DNA of 64,000 bases from JALOLG01 sp963722415 (GTDB lineage Bacteria > Actinomycetota > Acidimicrobiia > Acidimicrobiales > Ilumatobacteraceae), in contig CAVRNI010000054.1 of the NCBI GenBank assembly GCA_963722415.1, positions 1-64,000 of the forward strand. Direction: 5' to 3'. A program made the translations under genes and the position numbers. Position 1 is the first letter of the stretch. Every line of letters starts with the position of its first letter. This document shows, in pieces, positions 10,599 to 19,422 of the stretch. Under the pieces are notes generated by a model. It made no database searches. It saw only the letters and a program-made list of their open reading frames with translations, and was not told the DNA's origin.

Positions 10599-11526
10599 AT
10601 GACGCAGTACACCGAGATCGTCGGCGGCCTCGAGTTCCCGGAGGGTCCGATCGCGATGCCGGACGGGACGGTCGTGCTGGTCGAGATGTTCGGCGAACGA
10701 CTCACCAGGGTCCACCCCGACGGCACGACGACCACGGTGGCCGAGGTTCCCGGTGGTCCCAACGGCGCCGCCGTCGGGCCCGACGGTGCGATCTACGTGT
10801 GCAACAACGGCGGCGCCGTTCGACCCGGGCCGAGTTCGACGGCAAGGTGCTGCCCGGGCGGTTCGATCCGGCGCGCTACATCGGCGGTCGGATCCAGCGC
10901 GTCGACCCCAGGTCCGGCACCGTCACCGACCTGTACACCGAATGCGACGGCCGCCCGCTGCGTGCACCGAACGACCTGGTGATGGATGGCCACGGCGGCT
11001 TCTGGTTCACCGACCACGGCATCCGCGACCACAACGCGCGAACCAGCCGATCTCACCGCGATCTACTACGCCAAGGTCGACGGGTCAGCCATCCGCGAGG
11101 TGGTGTTCCCGGTCGAGGGTCCGAACGGCATCGGCCTGTCGCCCGACGGTGACATGCTGTACTACGCCGAGACGTACACCGGCCGCGTCTTCCGGCGCAC
11201 CGATCGAACACGCCGGTGTGCTCACGAGGCTCGTGCCGCTCGACCAGAGCCACGTGCTGTGTGGGTTGCCGGGGATGCAGCTGCTCGACTCGCTCGCGGT
11301 CGACGGCGACGGCAACGTGTGCGTGGCGACGATCTTCAACGGAGGGATCACGGTCATCTCGCCCGACGGCAGCACGGTCGAGCACGTGCCGACCGACGAC
11401 ATCATCACCACCAACATCTGCTTCGGCGGCGAGGACATGCGCACCGCCTACATCACGTTGTCGAGCAGCGGCCGGTTGGTGTCGATGCCGTGGCGGTGCG
11501 AAGGGCTCCGGCTGGCGCACCAGTGA
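10599..11526 (+). CDS. SMP-30/gluconolactonase/LRE family protein, frameshifted
   Basis: Calcium-dependent beta-propeller lactonase family, cytoplasmic, likely hydrolysing sugar or other lactones. Repaired length is about 307 residues. Seen: GLEFPEGPIAMPDGTVV near the N-terminus (metal ligand Glu in the FPEGP motif), RAPNDLVMDGHGGFWFTDHG (the conserved N-D metal-binding loop), VEGPNGIGLSPDG and a final strand LVSMPW. Four frame errors: two extra bases near 10810-10822, one near 11042 and one near 11200. Its GTGA end overlaps a possible start of the next gene, so an operon with the oxygenase is likely. Substrate unknown. Confidence 0.75.
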
Positions 11527-11546
11527 GCGAGGGCGAGGACCATGAC

Positions 11547-12564
11547 ATGGTTCCGGTCATCGATCTGGCTCCGTTCACGACCGGTGACGAGGCGAGCCGT
11601 CGCGCGGTCGCGGCCGCGGTCGACGCGGCGTGCCGCGACGTCGGGTTCTTCACCGTGGTCGGACACGGCATCCCCGCCGCGACGCTCGACGCGACATGGA
11701 CCGCGGCGCTGGCGTTCTTCGAACTGCCGGTCGAGCAGCGGATGACCGTCGCCATGCCGTACCCCGGCTACCCGTACGGGTACAACCCGTTCAACGTCGA
11801 GGCGCTCAACCGCTCGATCGGCGGCGACGCGCCACCCGACCTCAAAGAGACGTTCAACGTCGGGCCGATCGACCCGCCGCCGCGCCCGCTCGAGGAGATG
11901 GAGGACGACGACGAACGGGCCGTGTACGCCCCGAACCGCTGGCCCGACGAGGTGTGCCCCGCGTTGCGGCCGGCGCTCGAGGCGCACTACCGATCGATGG
12001 CGGCCCTCGCCGCGCGCCTGATGGAGGTCTTCGCGGTCGCGCTCGAGTCTGCCCGACCGGTGGTTCGCGCCGTACATCGACCGCCACGGCTCGGCGTTGC
12101 GGGTCGCCCACTACCCGGCGCTCGATCGCCCGCCGCAGCCGGGCCAGCTGCGGGCCGGCGCCCACACCGACTACGGCACGCTGACCGATCCTGGCCATCG
12201 ACGACGAGCCAGGCCTGCAGGTGCAGGTCGCCGACGGCACCTGGATCGACGTCGCCCACGTCCCCGGCGGCCTCGTCGTCAACCTCGGCGACCTGATGCA
12301 GCGCTGGACGAACGACCGCTGGCGCTCGACCATGCACCGCGTCGTCACCCCAACCCCGGTTCTGTCTGCTTCAGATGAGCCCGTCGGCCAATCTGGAGCA
12401 GACAGTTCGCGGGGGTGGGGCGGCGGTTGAGCGTGCCGTTCTTCCACAACGCCAACTGGGATGCCGAGGTGATGTGCCTCGTCGGGCCGGGCGAGTCGCC
12501 GCATCATCCGCCGGTGACGGCCGGGCGGCACCTGATGGCGAAGTTCCGTTCGACGGTGACGTGA
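11547..12564 (+). pseudogene. 2OG-Fe(II) oxygenase (isopenicillin N synthase-like), interrupted by a palindromic element
   Basis: Non-haem iron/2-oxoglutarate-type oxidase family. The N-terminus reads MVPVIDLAPFTTGDEASRR and VGFFTVVGHGIPA. The iron ligands are HTD (in GAHTDYGTLT) and the distal His in STMHRVVTP. The C-terminal strand is RLSVPFFHNANWDAEV. Two +1 errors lie near 12050 and 12190. Between VVTP and RLSVPFF sits a 62-base palindrome (12354-12415) with no counterpart in the family. Removing exactly those 62 bases restores one open frame (VTPMGRRLSVPFFHN). GTG 11523, overlapping the upstream stop, is an alternative start. Substrate unknown. The enzyme is probably inactive as sequenced. 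Confidence 0.75.
12354..12415. repeat. Dispersed palindrome family 1, copy A (inside a gene)
   Basis: Inverted repeat with arms CCCCGGTTCTGTCTGCTTCAGAT-like (12354-12376) and its near complement (12391-12415) around a 14-base loop. It is the same family as the copies at 23873, 25208, 36679 and 40698. This copy lies inside the oxygenase coding region, and its length (62) accounts exactly for the reading-frame change. Confidence 0.85.
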
Positions 12565-12588
12565 CCGGGCCAACCGACGAACGCGACG

Positions 12589-12883
12589 TCACCCGGCGAA
12601 GCGGTCGACCTGCTTCGCCAACTCGACATCGAGCGGGCTGATTCCGTCGACTTCGTGCGTGCTGAGATCGAGGACGACCTTGTTGTAGACGTTGAACCAC
12701 TCGGGATGATGGTCATGCTTCTCGGCGACGATCGCGACCTTGGTCATGAACCCGAACGCTTCCACGAAGTCACCGAATTTGAGCTCACGATGGAGCTTGC
12801 CGTCGCTGGACGCTCCACTGAGGAAGATCACGAAGGGCACTGGCGATCTCGTCGTCCGTGAGCACTCTCTTCTCCGACGCCAT
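12589..12883 (-). CDS. 4a-hydroxytetrahydrobiopterin dehydratase (PCD/DCoH family), frameshifted
   Basis: Small dehydratase that recycles oxidised pterin cofactor. The repaired protein is 97 residues, standard length. Seen: N-terminal MASEKRVLTDDEIASALRDL, then FGDFVEAFGFMTKVAIVAEK, the active-site KHDHHPEWFNVYNKV and LSTHEVDGISPLD. One extra base near 12822 (C on the coding strand, after WSV) breaks the frame. The start ATG at 12883 is fixed by a strong Shine-Dalgarno AAAGGAG just upstream, one of the few clear ones in the first half of the window. No aromatic amino acid hydroxylase is visible nearby. Confidence 0.85.
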
Positions 12884-13009
12884 CGTGGGCTCCTTTGATC
12901 GTCCATCGCGGCGATCCACTCGGTCATCGCGACCGGTGAAGGTGGGCGTCAAAGCTAGTCGGCGCCTCCCGTGGCCGACGGGCCGACAGTGACCCGCATC
13001 GCCGCTCGG

Positions 13010-13015
13010 TAGCCT
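13010..13015 (+). promoter_or_regulatory. -10 box (TAGCCT) before rimO
   Basis: TAGCCT ends 8 bases before the GTG start at 13024, consistent with leaderless transcription of rimO-pgsA-cinA. It lies in the 140-base gap after the divergent pterin dehydratase; nothing else stands out there. Confidence 0.45.
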
Positions 13016-13023
13016 GGGTCGAC

Positions 13024-14316
13024 GTGTCGCAGCGCTTCTACGTCGAGACGCTCGGCTGTCCCAAGAACCAGGTCGATTCCGACAAGTTGATCGGCACGTT
13101 GCTGGCCGACGGGATGCGGGCGACCGACGACCCGGGCGTGGCTGACCTGGTCGTCGTCAACACGTGCGCGTTCATCGACGACGCGCGACGCGAGAGCATC
13201 GACACGATCCTCGCCCTCGACGGGCAGCGCCGACACGGTGCACGCCTCGTCGTCACCGGCTGCATGGCCGAGCGCTACGGCGCCGAGTTGGCCGAGGCGC
13301 TGCCGGAGGTCGACCTGGTCGCCGGGTTCGGCGTCCCCATCACGCTCGGCCGCAAGCCGAGCCGCAACAACATCAGTGTGACCGCCGTGCCGGTCCCGTT
13401 GCTCGACCTGCTCAACCTCCCACGGCCGCGATCGACGGCGCCGTGGGCGTACGTCAAGATCGCCGAGGGGTGCGACCGCACATGCGGGTTCTGCGCCATC
13501 CCGAGCTTCCGCGGCCCGCAACGCAGCCGCGACGTCGACTCGATCCTCGACGAGGTCGACCAGCTCGAGGCCCGCGAGATCGTGCTCGTCGCCCAGGACC
13601 TGGCGTCGTACGGCAAGGACCGGCCCGACGAGCTCGGCGCCGGTTCGATCGTCCCGCTCGTGCGGGCCGTCGCCGAGCGGGTCGATCGGGTGCGCCTGCT
13701 GTACCTCTACCCGAGCGACCTGTCCGACACCTCATCGACGCCATCTGCGACTCCGGTGTGCCGTACTTCGACCTGTCGCTCCAGCACGTCAGCAAGCCGC
13801 TGTTGCGCCGGATGCGGCGCTGGGGGGACGGCGACCGATTCCTGCGCCGCATCGCCGACATTCGCGATCGCGAGCCGGACGCCGCGTTCCGCAGCAACTT
13901 CATCGTCGGGTATCCCGGCGAGACCGAGGCCGACCACGACCAACTCCTCGGCGTTCGTCGAAGCGGCGCAGCTCGACTGGTGCGGGTTCTTCGCCTACAG
14001 CGCCGAGGACGGCACGTACGCGGTCGGTCTCGACGGCGTGGTCGATGCCGGGTTGATGGCCGACCGCCTCGCCGAGCTGCGGGAGTTGCAGGACGCGATC
14101 ACGGCGGCGAGGCGCGACGACCTGATCGGCACGGTGCAACGGGTGCTGGTCGACTCGACGGGCATCGCCCGCAGCCACCGCGAGGCGCCGGAGATCGACG
14201 GTGTCGTGCACGTGAGGCATGATCGCGAGGTGGGGGAGTTCACCGAGGTCGAGATCGTCGACGCGCTCGGACCCGACCTGGTCGCCGCAGGGGCCTCGGC
14301 GGAGGGTGACGGCTGA
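13024..14316 (+). CDS. rimO: Ribosomal protein S12 methylthiotransferase RimO, frameshifted
   Basis: Radical-SAM enzyme that adds a methylthio group to Asp89 of ribosomal protein S12, using two 4Fe-4S clusters. 430 residues. The N-terminal domain has the cluster cysteines in VETLGCPKN, VVNTCAFID and VTGCMAERY. The radical-SAM motif is CDRTCGFC, followed by IPSFRGPQRSR. The middle (YFDLSLQHVSKPLLRRM, FIVGYPGETEADHD) lies in another frame between about 13738 and 13950: one base is missing near 13738 and an extra G lies near 13953. The C-terminal TRAM domain follows. The GTG start is supported by the close -10 box. pgsA begins 2 bases after the stop. Confidence 0.9.
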   Translation: MSQRFYVETLGCPKNQVDSDKLIGTLLADGMRATDDPGVADLVVVNTCAFIDDARRESIDTILALDGQRRHGARLVVTGCMAERYGAELAEALPEVDLVAGFGVPITLGRKPSRNNISVTAVPVPLLDLLNLPRPRSTAPWAYVKIAEGCDRTCGFCAIPSFRGPQRSRDVDSILDEVDQLEAREIVLVAQDLASYGKDRPDELGAGSIVPLVRAVAERVDRVRLLYLYPSDLSDTSSTPSATPVCRTSTCRSSTSASRCCAGCGAGGTATDSCAASPTFAIASRTPRSAATSSSGIPARPRPTTTNSSAFVEAAQLDWCGFFAYSAEDGTYAVGLDGVVDAGLMADRLAELRELQDAITAARRDDLIGTVQRVLVDSTGIARSHREAPEIDGVVHVRHDREVGEFTEVEIVDALGPDLVAAGASAEGDG

Positions 14317-14318
14317 CA

Positions 14319-14887
14319 ATGGTCGACGCGGCCAAGTTGGCGACGTGGGCGAACGCCGTGACGGCCGGCCGGTTGCTGCTCTCGCCGTTGATGTTCCTCG
14401 TGATCCCCGATCACAACCGCGGGCTCGTGGGCGGCGTTCGGGCTGTGGTTCGTGCTGTGCGTCAGCGACGGGGTCGACGGCTGGATCGCCCGCCGGCACG
14501 GAGTGACGAGCGCGGGCGCGTTCCTCGACCCGCTCGCCGACAAGGTGCTCGTGCTCGGGCGCGATGTTCACGCTCGTCGCCCGCGACGTGTTCCCGATCG
14601 TCCCAGTCATGATCATCGCCGCCCGCGAGTTCATGATCAGCGTGTACCGGACGGTCGTCGGGTCGAAGGGCGTCAGCGTGCCGGCCAGCCGGATGGCGAA
14701 GTACAAGACGTTGTTCCAGCAACTGGCGGTCGGGTTCGCGCTCTGGCCGTGGTTCGCCGTCGACGCCAAGTGGCTGTGGATGTCGCTGCTGTGGATCGCC
14801 GTCGTGCTGGCGGTGGTGAGCGGCGCCCAGTACCTGCGGCGAGCACAGGCCGAAGTGGCCGACGGCGCCCCCGCCCAGGCGTTGTGA
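14319..14887 (+). CDS. pgsA: CDP-diacylglycerol-glycerol-3-phosphate 3-phosphatidyltransferase, frameshifted
   Basis: Membrane enzyme making phosphatidylglycerophosphate for phosphatidylglycerol synthesis. Repaired length 188 residues, typical. The CDP-alcohol phosphotransferase signature is visible from about residue 50 (DGVDGWIARRH, then GAFLDPLADKVLVLG), with the aspartates in the conserved D..DG..AR...G...D...D spacing. Several hydrophobic helices follow (e.g. VFPIVPVMIIAAREFMI, SLLWIAVVLAVVSG). Extra bases near 14427 and 14569 break the frame twice. It sits between rimO and cinA, the usual actinobacterial order. Confidence 0.88.
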
Positions 14888-14926
14888 TCGTCCGGTGAAC
14901 ACGATGCGGCGCCGACGTCATGCGGT

Positions 14927-16187
14927 GTGACGACGATGCGATGTGACGTGCTCGCGGTCGGTACCGAGTTGCTGCTCGGCCAGATCGTCGACACCAACTC
15001 GGCCTGGCTCGGCGAACACCTGGCGGCGAGTGGCATCGACTCGCTGTTGCAGGTCAAGGTCGGCGACAACGTCGGCCCGCATCGAGGCCCAGCTGCGGCG
15101 GATGCTCGAGCATGCCGACGCGGTGATCGTGTGTGGCGGCCTCGGGCCCACCCACGACGACCTGACCCGCGAAGCGATCGCCGCCGTGATGGGTGTCGGG
15201 TTGCACCACGACGATGCGGTCGCCGACGTCATCCGTGAGATGTTCGAGCGCCGTGGCCGGCGGATGGCCGACAACAACCTCCGCCAGGCGCAGGTGCCCG
15301 ACGGCGCGACCCTCATCCCCCAGACGCGGGGGACCGCACCGGGGCTGATCTGCCCGGTCACCGTCGACGGCGTCGACAAGGTGCTGTTCGCCGTGCCGGG
15401 CGTGCCGCACGAGATGGAGGAGATGTTCGAGCGGGCGATCCTGCCCGAGTTGCTCCGGCGCAGCGGCGATCCGTCGGTGATCGTGAGCCGCGTGTTGCGC
15501 ACGTGGGGCGAGAGCGAGAGCGGTCTCAACGAGCGCCTCGACGGCATCATCGCCGAGCTCGACGAGCCGGGCGGCCCGACGCTCGCGTTCCTCGCCAGCG
15601 GCTGGGAAGGGCTGAAGGTCCGACTCACCGCCAAGGCGCGCCAGCCGGCGAGGCCGCCGCCGCGCAGCTCGACGAGTTGGAGCGGCGCATCCGGTCGGAG
15701 CTCGGTGAGCTGGTGTTCGGGCTCGACAGCGACACGATGGAGTCGGTCGTGCTCGACGAGATGCGCCGGCGTGGCCTCACGCTCGGGTTGGCGGAGTCCG
15801 TGACCGGCGGGCTGGTGAGTGCCCGGCTGACGGGCGTCCCCGGCGCCAGCGACGTGTTGCGTGGATCGATCGTGTCGTACGCCAGCGAGGTCAAGCACGA
15901 ACTGTTGGGAGTCGGCGACGGTCCGGTGGTCACCGAGCAGGCTGCGCTCGAGATGGCCGACGGGTGCCCGTCGGGTGCTCGGCAGCGACGTCGGGTTGGC
16001 GCTGACCGGTGTCGCCGGACCGGCCGAGCAGGACGGAATGCCGGTCGGGACGCTGTGCATCGCCATCGTCGATGCCGACGGCTCGACGTCGACGACGTTG
16101 CGCCTCCCGGGGCAACGCGAGCAGATGCGCCAGTTCTCGGTGATCTCGTCGCTCGACCTGCTCCGCCGGCGGCTGATCGCCGGATGA
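14927..16187 (+). CDS. cinA: CinA: competence/damage-inducible protein, nicotinamide-nucleotide amidase, frameshifted
   Basis: Two-domain protein for pyridine nucleotide salvage. Repaired length is about 419 residues. The N-terminal molybdopterin-binding-like domain reads CDVLAVGTELLLGQIVDTNS and CGGLGPTHDDLTREA. The C-terminal amidase (PncC) domain has LGLAESVTGGLVSARLTGVPG, GSIVSYASEVKHELL and LALTGVAGPAEQDG. Frame errors: an extra G near 15076, a missing G near 15640 and an extra G near 15973. The start is taken as GTG 14927; ATG 14936 is an alternative. It is probably the last gene of the rimO operon; the tRNA gene follows with its own promoter. Confidence 0.88.
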
Positions 16188-16235
16188 CGGCGTGCCCGAG
16201 AACGGACGCACCGAGACCGGACTGAAAGGCGTCGC

Positions 16236-16241
16236 TAGGCT
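16236..16241 (+). promoter_or_regulatory. -10 box (TAGGCT) for the tRNA
   Basis: TAGGCT fits TAnnnT and ends 9 bases before the first base of the tRNA, a normal distance for a stable RNA promoter. The -35 region is not clear. Confidence 0.4.
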
Positions 16242-16250
16242 TCCGCGCCG

Positions 16251-16325
16251 GCCCCCGTAGCTCAGTCCGGATAGAGCAACGGCCTTCTAATCCGTAGCGC
16301 GGACGTTCGAATCGTGCCGGGGGCG
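16251..16325 (+). tRNA. tRNA-Arg (anticodon TCT)
   Basis: 75 bases folding as a cloverleaf: acceptor stem GCCCCCG/CGGGGGC with discriminator G, D arm GCTC...GAGC, anticodon loop CTTCTAA giving TCT (reads AGA), and T loop TTCGAAT. The 3' CCA is not encoded. The anticodon stem (ACGGC/TCCGT) and T stem (GGACG/CGTGC) each carry one mismatch, which may be a base-call error or real. Confidence 0.85.
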
Positions 16326-16328
16326 CGT

Positions 16329-17921
16329 ATGGAGCGGGGATCTCTTCGTGGCGAGGTCCGTGTCGCTCCGCCCTGGTTGGTCGTCGCACTGGTCGTGACC
16401 GTGCTCGGCGTCCGTCGCCCAGCAGCTTCGTTTGCTCGTGCGCTGGCTGCGCTTCGACGTGAGCGAGGACCAGGCTCTGTTGTGGGCGGCGGCGAGGTCG
16501 TGGGGCCGGCTCCAGCCCCGGCAGCCCAACTTCTGGGGCCAGCGCTACGGAGTCACGTTCGAAGCGATCCCGGCGGAGATCCTGTCGTGGCTCGGTGTCG
16601 GCTATCCGACCGGACTGCCGTTCGTGATCCTGGCGATGAACCTCGCCGGGGTGGTGGGTGCTGGCGCTCGCCGCGTGGCGGCGCGGCCGGCCCGGATGGG
16701 CCCTGTGCGCGGTCGCTGTTCCCGTCCTGCTGCCTGCCGAGTACGCGGTGCTGTCGATCGTGTTCAACACCGCCCTCGGGCGCCTGATGGCGTGCGTCTG
16801 CGCGGCGTCGATCCTCGTCAAACCGGGTGTGCGATGGGTGCTCTCGGTTGCCAGCGCGTTGGGCGGGCTCGGCGGTGTTGTTCGACACCGCATCGGCGAT
16901 GTTGGTGGTGCCCGCTCGTGGTGGGGATCGCCGCCTGCGTCGACGGACTCGGCGGTCGCGTGCCGAGTGGGTCGCCGTCGCTCGAACCGTGGCGATCGGT
17001 CTGGTGGCGCCGCTGGGGTGGTTCGCCCTCACCCGGTCTGGTACCGGGCCCATCCGGAGAATGTCCTCCATCCGCTCGCCCAGCTTTCATCCACAACTCG
17101 ATGTCCTGGTCGACAACCTGGTCCAACCCGTCGCGGCACTTCACCACGTACTCGCTCGAGATCCTTCGATCACCGGTCGTCGTGCTCGTCGCGATCGGGT
17201 GCGTGCTGGCGGTCGTGTTCACGTGGGGCGATGCAGGACGTGGATCGCGTCGGCGCTGTTCCTGCTGCTTCTGATCGCAGCGCTGACGTCGCAACGGTCA
17301 CGTGACGGCCTGCCGACCCCGTACTACCCGGCGGCCCGCGTCCTGATGCCCCTCCCGACGGCGCTGTGGTTCGTCGCCTTCATCACGTTCGAGCGCCGCG
17401 CCCGCCCGTCCGGTCGGCGACGCCCCGGCGGGCTGCTCGGACGGCAGGTCACGATCGCCCTGTGCGTGCTGCTCGCGGTCACGTTCGCCGTTCGTGTCGT
17501 GACGTGGTCGGATCGGGTGGACGATCTGCGGACGTGGGCCGAGGAGTACCCGAACTACCCCCTCACCACCGCGTCGGCGCTCGTCGGTCTGTGCGATCGC
17601 GTCGAGAACGCGGCGCACACCAACGGCACCGAGTACGTGTTGTTCGACCTGCGGACCCCGGCCTACGCGTGCGCCGGTCTGATCGACGACGTGACGACCT
17701 TCTACCCGCCGTACGACCGGCGGAGCTGGGTGCTGCGCGAGGTGGATGCCGCGACGCCGGAGTCGATGCTCATCGTCGGTGGGACCCCGGTGCCGTGCGA
17801 ATCGGTCGACGACATGCGCTGCGAGGCACTCGATGCCGAGATCTCGATCGCCCACCTCGACGGCCACACCCCGCTCGAAGCGGTGCGACGGCTCGGCGTC
17901 ATCGTCCGCCCGTTCGAGTAG
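16329..17921 (+). CDS. Multi-pass membrane protein of unknown function, heavily frameshifted
   Basis: About 530 codons, broken by at least six indels. Correct-frame pieces show repeated hydrophobic helices: VAPPWLVVALVVTVLG, FVILAMNLAG, ALCAVAVPVLLPAEYAVLSIVF, AEILSW...LVPLGW-type segments, LEILRSPVVVLVAIGCVLAVVF, ALFLLLLIAALTS and VTIALCVLLAVTFAVRVV. The last 150 residues are soluble (starting DDLRTWAEEYPNYPLTT). The layout resembles polytopic proteins with an extracytoplasmic C-terminal domain, such as glycosyltransferase-like or wall-related proteins. No catalytic motif is recognisable, so no function is assigned. The start is ATG 16329, 4 bases after the tRNA. Confidence 0.55.
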
Positions 17922-18001
17922 TCCGACTGCGTGAGACGCGGACGTGGCGCACATCACGGCCGACGGAGGTTCGGGAGGGCCGGATTCGGCCTGTTTCCCG
18001 G

Positions 18002-18007
18002 TACCCT
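18002..18007 (+). promoter_or_regulatory. -10 box (TACCCT) for carD
   Basis: TACCCT lies 38 bases before the carD start. Unlike most promoters here it leaves room for a leader with a Shine-Dalgarno GAGG (about 18036-18039) placed 6 bases before the GTG. Confidence 0.35.
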
Positions 18008-18045
18008 TGAACACTGCTCTCCCCCCGGAATCGGCGAGGTCTTTA

Positions 18046-18567
18046 GTGTTGAAGTTCAAGAAGGGCGACACCGTCATCTACCCCCAGCACGGCGCGTGCG
18101 TCGTGCAGGGCACGAAGAAGATGGACGCGTTCGGCGAGAAGCGTGAGTACCTCATCCTGCAGACGGTCATCAACGAGATGACGCTGAAGGTGCCGATCGA
18201 CAAGGCCGACGAGGTCGGTGTCCGACCGCCGGTCTCGGCCGACGAGCTCGAGGATCTCGTGGCGGTGCTCGCCAAGCCCGATCCTCGCGTGCCCTCGAAC
18301 TGGAGCCGGCGCTTCAAGAACCACCAGGAGAAGCTCAAGAGCGGCGACGTGTACCAGGTCGCCGAGGTGGTGAGGAACCTCGCCGCCCGCAACCGTGACG
18401 CCTCGCTGTCGGCCGCCGAGCGCACCATGTACGAGCGGGCGCGGGTCAACCTCGTGAGCGAGATCTCGCCGGCGCTGCGAGTGTCGGCGGAGGACGCCGA
18501 GGCGTACCTCGACGACGCCTTGGCGAAGGGTGTGCTCAAGCCCGCCAAGGTCGCCAAGAAGGCCTGA
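18046..18567 (+). CDS. carD: CarD-family RNA polymerase-binding regulator
   Basis: Intact, 173 residues. CarD binds the RNA polymerase beta subunit and stabilises open promoter complexes, mainly at rRNA and growth genes. The N-terminal Tudor-like RNAP-interaction domain reads FKKGDTVIYPQHGACVV, followed by REYLILQ and MTLKVPIDKADEVGVRPPV. The C-terminal half is the helical DNA-binding domain (NWSRRFKNHQEKLKSGD, AERTMYERARVNLVSE), including a tryptophan in NWSRR as in the family. The GTG start at 18046 gives the normal N-terminus and has GAGG upstream. Reading could extend further upstream in frame, but that extra sequence is not family-like. Confidence 0.88.
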   Translation: MLKFKKGDTVIYPQHGACVVQGTKKMDAFGEKREYLILQTVINEMTLKVPIDKADEVGVRPPVSADELEDLVAVLAKPDPRVPSNWSRRFKNHQEKLKSGDVYQVAEVVRNLAARNRDASLSAAERTMYERARVNLVSEISPALRVSAEDAEAYLDDALAKGVLKPAKVAKKA

Positions 18568-18582
18568 GCCCGATCCGGTCCG

Positions 18583-19320
18583 TCAGGGGACCGGGAAGTC
18601 GCCTTCGACCCAATCGAGCGCGAACGTCGTCGTCACCGGCAGGTGATCGGACAACGCGGCCCACTCGGCACCACCCTCCGGGCACCTTCACGGTGATGTC
18701 GGTCGCCTCGTCGGGGACGAGGACGTGGTCGATCCGCTGCCTCGGGGTGTCGGACGGGTTCGTCGTGGGCGGTTGCCGGCCCTTCGATCCCGGGAGCGCG
18801 TCGATGACCGCCGGCTCGTCCGCATCGTTGAAGTCGCCGGCGACGACGGCGGGCGCGCCGCCGTGCTCGGCGACGAGGGCGGCCACCCGCTGGGCCTGGT
18901 CGAGCCGGTCGTCTGCTGGCATCGCCTCCGATGAGGTGGGCGTTGTACACGCGGTACGCCGAGTGGTCGGGGCGCTCGACGAGACCCCACACCACGATCC
19001 GGCGCTTGTACGACCAGTGCGAACGGTTCGGCGTCAGCGACGCGCTGCCGGTCGCGCTCAACGTGTGCGGCGTGAGGATCGCCAGCCCTTCCGCCTTCGA
19101 CTTCAGCAGCGGTGTCCACGGGTAGTGCTTGAGCGCCCAGTGGTGCTGCATCCCGAGCGCCTCGGCCAGCGACTGCCGCCTGGCGACGCTGGACCTCCTG
19201 GAGCGCGACGACGTCGGGCGCGAGCGAGCGCAACCGGGCCGCGACGGACGCGATGGGTGGCCCGGTCGAACCGTGGAGGTTCCACGTCGTCACGGTCCAG
19301 GTGCGCGCCACGGTCGTCAT
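18583..19320 (-). CDS. Endonuclease/exonuclease/phosphatase-fold protein, frameshifted
   Basis: DNase I-like phosphohydrolase family of about 245 residues. Seen: VTTWNLHGS at the N-terminus (metal-binding Asn), VVALQEVQRR (catalytic Glu), then RVYNAHLIGG, VVAGDFNDADEPAVID (the GDFN motif), RIDHVLVP and, after repair, WAALSDHLPVTTTF (catalytic SDHLP). At least three extra bases break the frame (near 18683, 18925 and 19190). The family includes nucleases, sphingomyelinases and phosphatases, so the substrate is open. No signal peptide is visible with the ATG at 19320. It converges with carD across 15 bases. Confidence 0.75.
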
Positions 19321-19422
19321 CGCGACCAGTCTTGCCGCGTCGTCGGTTCGCAAACGTGAGGGTCGACGCGTCACGCCCGATGGCGGTCCGGGACGGGTCG
19401 GCAGGCCTGCGAGACTCGGCCC

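Larger units (their letters stand above)
7905..10805 (+). repeat. 2.9 kb tandem duplication, copy 2
   Basis: Second unit of the tandem duplication. It ends at 10805, where the complete SMP-30 gene continues uniquely. It is one base shorter than copy 1 because of independent single-base indels. Confidence 0.9.
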
